Shown: positions 58,993-64,000 of the stretch, piece by piece
Numbering within the stretch: position 1 is the first letter of the stretch
Layout: every line of letters starts with the position of its first letter
NCBI GenBank assembly: GCA_947685225.1
Contig: CANTUV010000008.1
Coordinates: forward strand, 40,607,501-40,671,500
Length of the DNA: 64,000 nucleotides
Reading direction: 5' to 3'
Origin: Garcia nutans
Lineage: Eukaryota > Streptophyta > Magnoliopsida > Malpighiales > Euphorbiaceae
Position numbers and translations under genes: made by a program
Notes under the pieces: generated by a model
The model's database searches: none
Told to the model about the DNA's origin: nothing
What the model saw: only the letters and a program-made list of their open reading frames with translations

Positions 58993-60189
58993 TCAAAATC
59001 AAAACAAGATAAATTTAGTCAAATTCAAGAGTTATAATGATGTATCAAGACTCCCATTTTATTACATCCACAATCATTATCAAATCAAGAACAATCAGTA
59101 CTCAAGTAATTTAATGGCCAATCCATGCATACCAAAAATTGTCACTCCCTCACAAAACCTCTTAAGTGTTTAATTAGGTAGTGTTTAAGCTCTTAACATT
59201 CAATTAAAGATTATCTCTATAGGCTTGCTTATCAATCAAATCTCCACCACCTAATTACAATCAAGCATCAATCATAAGGTCTTTCAATCATTTGTAATGG
59301 GGCTAAGGTAAAGGTATGACATTTAGGAAATGTGAGCTTATTCATTAAGTTCAAGAACACATCAAGAATGAAGTAACCGATCATATGTATAACCCAACAA
59401 TCCCAAAACACCTTCCACTCACCTACCACATAACATTAAAGAGCTTTTTAAGGGGACTCACTTATTAAATTTTGCAATGATCATTCCCAAACTTATTTCA
59501 ACCCTACGAAAAAGAACGTCTTCTATTATTTTGATTTTTCTCTCTTTTTTTATCTTTTTTTTATTATATATTTTTTTTAAAAAATAGGGTTTGCAAGTAA
59601 AGAAGATAATAATTTGTAATTTTGAACCCACTAAATTTAACCCCACACTTTATTTAACACAACACTCAATCATAAACACTCTTAAAATGCTCTTGACCTA
59701 ATGCAAAGGTAATAGTTAAAACAACAAGGTTCAAGCTAATGGTGTTGTGAAAAAGAAAGAAAAGGAAAAATGAAATAAGCTCAAAATTGGCTAACTAAGG
59801 TTAGATATAAGGTTGGTCGCTTTAAGCCAAAATGTGTTCACCTAATTGCCTTAATCATATTGATGCCTAATTGAAATTTTTACGCAGTCTCAAAATGCAT
59901 GTCAAAGCAAGTTCTAGCAATTCATCAATCAAAGATGTTTACACACAATAAAGAATAATAAGTTGTTGTCCAACTTAATAGGCTCAATTCCCCACTAGTT
60001 TAAAGGTGATGCAAAGAATAACCATCAAAATTGAAAATAAGCACCAATTCTAATAAATTCTCAAATTCATGCTTCAAAAATTCAAACGTCATCTATTAAA
60101 AATCTTATAACAATTAAACTTTTCAAAATTCATTTATTCAAAGAAAAATATTAACTATTAAACAAAGATGAATTGAAAGTAAAAACACA
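58993..60189 (-). other. Athila 3' region without genes
   Basis: About 1.2 kb of AT-rich sequence between two PPT-like modules. No coding similarity is visible on either strand. Confidence 0.5.
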
Positions 60190-60232
60190 AACTGCACCCT
60201 ACACTTAAATATTCACATTGTCCCCAATGTGA
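60190..60232 (-). promoter_or_regulatory. Second PPT-like module of the Athila element
   Basis: On the minus strand TCACATT with AATGTGA encloses GGGGAC (60213-60232), followed by TTAAGTGTAGGGTG. It has the layout of a pre-PPT hairpin and PPT but lies 1.2 kb inside the LTR. Confidence 0.6.
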
Positions 60233-60278
60233 GCATGCATAAATTAAAAGAGAGAGTTCAGATGAAACCTAATTTCCA

Positions 60279-61766
60279 TCATTCCCATATGTGATATGAA
60301 GTGCTCCTTCCATCATTAATGAATTTGTCACCCATGTTTGAAAAGATGAATAGCATGCAACTCCGAAAGGTACCCAGCATATTGCAAAGCCAAAATAGCA
60401 TCCTTTGAAGAGCAAGTGTCCAAAGGAAACATGTGAAGGCTGGCTTGGGGTAATCCTCCAATGCTATAGGAACTTGGTAAAAATATTTTTCAGTCTGCAA
60501 CATGGTTATATTCATTTTTTGCTCTTTTTCACCACTGAGAGTGGAAGAGATGATCATTGGTTGCATATTGTTCTCCCCAACCAAAACATATGTCAAAAGT
60601 TTTAGGGTCTTTGTAGGTTCAACCAAGTTTAGTTGAATCTCTTTCTTATCCACTTTAGCAATATGAAGTCCCCTCTCAACAACCTCATCATTTAAGATTA
60701 ATTTGCTCTCCTCAATTCCTGAATTGAAAATTTTAGGCTCTACTTCGAAGGTCATAGTCATCTCAATCTTTTCTTCACCATCTTCTTTATAGGGCATGTC
60801 ATAAATTTCAAAAAGTTTCTTACCTTGTTTCCCATCCTTCAATCTTCTTGGGACTGAAATTGGTGGCATATAAGGATTCAGATGCTCATGCAATTGTGAT
60901 GAAGTTGATGCTTCCAAATTCTGCTCCTCCTTTGATTGACTTGGCTCCTCTATGTTGGGTTGTATCTCCTTGCCATTTTCTTCTTGATTAGTACCTACAT
61001 CAAAGAAATCACAAACTTTGTTATATATTACCCTGTCACTCCTCGAAATTGTGATTGCATTGGCTTGCTCTAATTGGCTAGGAGATTCCACTTTTTGGTG
61101 TGCTTGGAACTGATTTGGCAGTTGCCCAACTTGAGTTTTCACCTTCTTTAATGATACTTCCAAAGAATCAAACCTCTTATTGCTCCCTTCCTGATTTTGT
61201 GTACTAATTTGAAGGAAAGCATTCAAATTATCTTTCACTGTGGGTTTCTTGAATTGATCTTGATTTTATGCGCTAATTTGAATAAAGGCATTCAAATTAT
61301 CTTCCAAAGTAGGTTTCTTGAATTGATCATAATTTGAAAATTCTCCTTGAAAGTAAGAACTTCTTTGATAAGGTTGAAAAAATTATTGAGGTGAAATTTG
61401 TTGCTGATTTTCCTAAGAAAAATTTGGGTAGTTTCTCCAATTTGGATTATAAGGATTGGAATATGGGTCATTTATACCCCTTGACTGGAAACTTTCAAAG
61501 GCATATTCTTCCTCTTGCCTCTCTTGGTATTGTTCAAAGCCAAATGAACACATGTTTGCACTATGTCCTGCAATGCCACATGCTGGACATACTTCTTGAC
61601 TAGGCATGGGTGCTCTTCCTCTTGCATTTAGCATCTTAAGTTGACTTGTTAATTCTGCTAACTCCCATGCCATTTCAGAATTAGCATTCGCATCATAAAC
61701 TACCTCGTGCCTTGAGAACAACATCTTTACAATAAACACATAGTAATTCAAAAATGAAACACTCAA
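60279..61766 (-). pseudogene. Athila gag pseudogene fused by deletion to an RT fragment
   Basis: One minus-strand frame from 61766 to 60279 with stops near 61413, 61374 and 61267. It encodes a CCHC zinc knuckle (CPACGIAGHSANMC), the Athila-typical NDPYSNPYNPNWRNYPNF and a gag tail with VKTQVGQLPNQF. A ~65-bp direct repeat is at 61201-61330. Without a break in frame the end resembles the Athila pre-RT linker and an RT piece (YFYQVPIALEDYPKPAF, then CNMLGTF). Protease and the first RT part are therefore missing. The first stop fits TGG to TAG. The gag N-terminus is also absent, as coding starts about 75 bases from the LTR. Confidence 0.8.
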
Positions 61767-61817
61767 AACAATTTAACAATTTAAATAAAAAAATCAAACT
61801 ACTAACAATAATTGCCT

Positions 61818-61835
61818 TCCCCAACAATGGCGTCA
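61818..61835 (-). other. Athila primer-binding site, decayed tRNA-Asp type
   Basis: The minus strand reads TGACGCCATTGTTGGGGA. Athila elements typically have TGGCGCCGTTGCCGGGGA, so all four differences are transitions. It lies six bases from the LTR. Confidence 0.72.
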
Positions 61836-61841
61836 AAAACT

Positions 61842-63708
61842 TGTTGCGCTCGACTAATTACTACTACAAGCGACACTTGTAAGTATACGAGGTAATTGTA
61901 GCAATGGTGATTGCCCCAAGGTCATATCACAAAGAAGGAATTATTTTGCAATAGTTTGATTAGCAAGAAATTAAAAAACAAGAGTGTGATGTGTTAGAAT
62001 GGTGAAAAATAATTTAAATCTAAAAGTAATATATGTAACGGCTGTACAAGATTAATACAATTCTAGGAATGATGCCTAGGGTTGTAGATCAATTTAATCA
62101 AAGCTTAATTCTCAAATTATCCATTAATATGACCTTGTATTTTAATTTGTTCCTTAAGTTTAATTAGCAATTACCAATTCATTAGTTTTCACATTCATGA
62201 ATTAACAACAACCAATTGTTTTGAAATTGCAAATTAATAAAACCCTAGAACTTATATTTATAATTCATTCTTCGGATAGTTGAATGCATAATTCTAATAT
62301 CAAATTTCACCTCTCAATCCTTCATTCAATATCTAGAGATCAATAGGTAGCTAATCTATCAACCTAACATTCAATCCAATGCAATCAACCAACAATAAGG
62401 CATATTAATGGAAATATCAAATCAAGTCATTCAATCAAATCTACTACAAACCCTAGGTATGAGTAATTTAGCTCATCATCATCAATTTAAAACAAATATT
62501 CATCTCAATATAAATCAAATCACAATTGTAAATTGGAATATTAATGTTCTTAACAAACAATAGCAATCTAGAAATGAATCAAAAGAGAGAATATAAAAAC
62601 CTTTGAAGATGCTAGGAGTTGAACTTCTAGTCTTCCTCCTAGCTTCACTTTGAATATGATGAAGAACTAGCAAGCCTCCTTCAATCAATGGCTCTCCTCT
62701 TGAAAGATGGAATGGCCACTCTCTTAAGCCCCCAAATCCACAATCAAGTTTTCTTCAAACCCTAACCTTCACAAGATCTTTCTCACCCAATTTTATTCCT
62801 AAAAATGTTAAGAATCTTGGTTTTGGAAGAAATGGAAGATGAAGATGAAGGTGATGTTCTTGGTTTCTCTCAAGAATAAGAAAAAGATGATGAACCAAGA
62901 GAGAACTCCCTTGAAGATGCTCCCAATGTGTATATATATCCCTCTTCCCCTTTCTTTTTTTTTTTTATTTCTTAAGACACAAAGCTTGCCTTGCCAACTC
63001 ACACACTCCACCTTGTCTCCTACTTTCTCATTATTTAAGTCTTCATCCCATGAATTAGGCAACCTTTTTCTTCTTTTAATATTTATTTTTAAAAGATAAC
63101 ACTTGTTGTCCCCCATTTTGCCCCCCATTTCATGTAAAATAATTGAAAGAATTTTCACAAGACACGGCCAAGTTATGTGGCTGTGTCCATGGTTGCCCAA
63201 TATTTTCTTTCTTTTCCAAGTGGGACACGGCCCATGACACGACCAGTGGCTTGGCCATGTCTGTTGAGTGTGTTCTCCTCTATTTGCTAACTTTGCTTTG
63301 ATCTTTAGATGGGACATGGCCAAGGCCTTGGCCGTGTCATATGACACGGCCAATGTCTTGGCCGTGCCTCTTGAGTGTGTTCATTTCTGCAACAAGATCC
63401 TCTTCTTCTTTATGTTGTTCTCTTAGTGAGACACGACCAAGGGCTTGGCCGTGTCTCTTGTTGTGTCAAGCTCTGTCAAATTTTCCTGTCTCTTTCCTTG
63501 GATGAGGGACATGGCCAAGCCATGAAGTGTCTTGGCCGTGTCTCATGCTTTTCACCTTAATAATCCATCAAATTGAATAAAAGCTCCATTGTTTTATTCT
63601 TCGACCTGGATCAAATACTTTAAACAAACTTTAAACACAAATTAAAAGAAACATCAATCAAAAGACAATAAAATTACACTAAAAATAAATACACAAATGA
63701 TCAAAACA
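61842..63708 (-). repeat. Athila right LTR (sense 5' LTR, 1867 bp)
   Basis: Uninterrupted copy of the left LTR. The GACACGGCCAAG cluster is at 63160-63545, with one arm of the best dyad decayed to GACACGACCAAG (about 63430). Long minus-strand frames inside are LTR sequence, not genes. Confidence 0.92.
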
Positions 63709-63713
63709 CTTGA
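63709..63713. repeat. Right TSD (CTTGA) of the Athila element
   Basis: Matches 6893-6897. Confidence 0.85.
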
Positions 63714-63856
63714 CCTGTCACCGGTTCAGTGACCGATGATCGATCTCTAAACTAGTGACAACTAACGTCACTAATTTTTGATTTTCTTTTTGGGCACCAT
63801 TTTTGGTGATAAAAAACTGTTGATTTGAGTTGTGGAAACTTTTTCTCGATCCGCGT
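63714..63856. other. Unassigned spacer right of the Athila element
   Basis: Should be contiguous with 6807-6897 before the Athila insertion. No recognised feature. Confidence 0.5.
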
Positions 63857-64000
63857 TGTAACATCCTTATACCCAATATACGTACACTACATGCACCCAA
63901 CATGTGTAATATACGAATATACGATACAAGAATGTCACAACCCATTTAAAGAAATCAAATCATCATTTATAAAATCTGTATAATCTTAAAACATTTAACC
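63857..64000 (-). repeat. Edge of a Tekay/LARD-like LTR on the minus strand
   Basis: TGTAACATCCTTATAC... resembles the reverse complement of the LARD LTR end, including the GAATGTCAC word at the same distance from the terminus. No initiator-Met PBS lies on its inner side, so it is a 3' LTR or a solo LTR. It runs off the window. Confidence 0.6.

Larger units (their letters stand above)
6898..63708 (-). mobile_element. Athila-lineage Ty3/gypsy element, deleted and split by nested insertions
   Basis: Seen: LTR pieces at 6898-7189 plus 57328-58952 match the LTR at 61842-63708. CTTGA duplications flank the whole (6893-6897 and 63709-63713). On the minus strand the LTR runs TGTTTTGATC...GCGCAACA, followed by a decayed tRNA-Asp type PBS. 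The internal frame has the Athila-type gag zinc knuckle and the conserved NDPYSN-like tail. Inference: the element inserted first; the Tat element later entered its left (sense 3') LTR. The body is only 2.9 kb, so most of pol has been lost. Confidence 0.88.

Noticed and set aside
62808..63353. Antisense 181-codon frame in the right Athila LTR
   Set aside because: LTR sequence over the GACACGGCC cluster; broken in the left LTR.

Overview
This is a 64 kb stretch of plant nuclear DNA made almost entirely of Ty3/gypsy LTR retrotransposons inserted into one another. The sequence is AT-rich. It carries plant-type primer-binding sites (initiator Met, Arg and Asp tRNAs) and the plant lineages Tekay/Del chromovirus, Tat/Ogre-like and Athila. 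I see no host protein gene, tRNA or rRNA. An angiosperm is likely; I cannot name the species.

Layout, read from LTR termini, 5-bp target-site duplications (TSDs) and interrupted reading frames. (1) 1-6806: end of a non-coding large retrotransposon derivative (LARD 'L1'; partial 5' LTR, 3.5 kb non-coding body, complete 3.04 kb 3' LTR). (2) 6898-63708: an Athila-lineage element on the minus strand, TSD CTTGA, with a deleted body at 58953-61841. (3) Its left LTR is split by a Tat-lineage element, 7190-57322, TSD ATGAC, tRNA-Arg PBS, with broken gag, protease, RT, second RNase H and integrase, an antisense gene, and a repeat-rich 3' region. (4) A related solo LTR (49860-52102) sits inside that antisense gene. 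(5) The Tat integrase is split by a tandem LARD array, 15937-48050: four LTRs and three non-coding bodies with a ~6.25 kb period, flanked by one slightly decayed TSD. (6) The fourth LTR of the array is split by a complete Tekay element, 36780-46853, TSD ATTGT, with LTRs of equal length (2606 bp) differing at about five sites. (7) 63857-64000: edge of another Tekay/LARD-like LTR on the minus strand.

How they relate: the LARDs have no protein genes but share PBS, pre-PPT hairpin, PPT, terminal bases and internal LTR motifs with the Tekay element, so they were probably mobilised in trans by Tekay proteins. The Tekay copy is itself recent but carries an in-frame gag/pol stop and Asp-to-Asn changes in the RT and integrase active sites.

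Most interesting unexplained structure: eight tandem hairpin units with covarying stems around a CCC-tetraloop-GGG core (48513-49626); a 1.5 kb field of four different minisatellites all built from micro inverted repeats (53627-55109); an antisense gene with TATA box and intron inside the Tat element; a hairpin with a GRGGAY loop just before the PPT in separate lineages; and a GC-rich inverted-repeat motif shared by Tekay-type and Athila LTRs.
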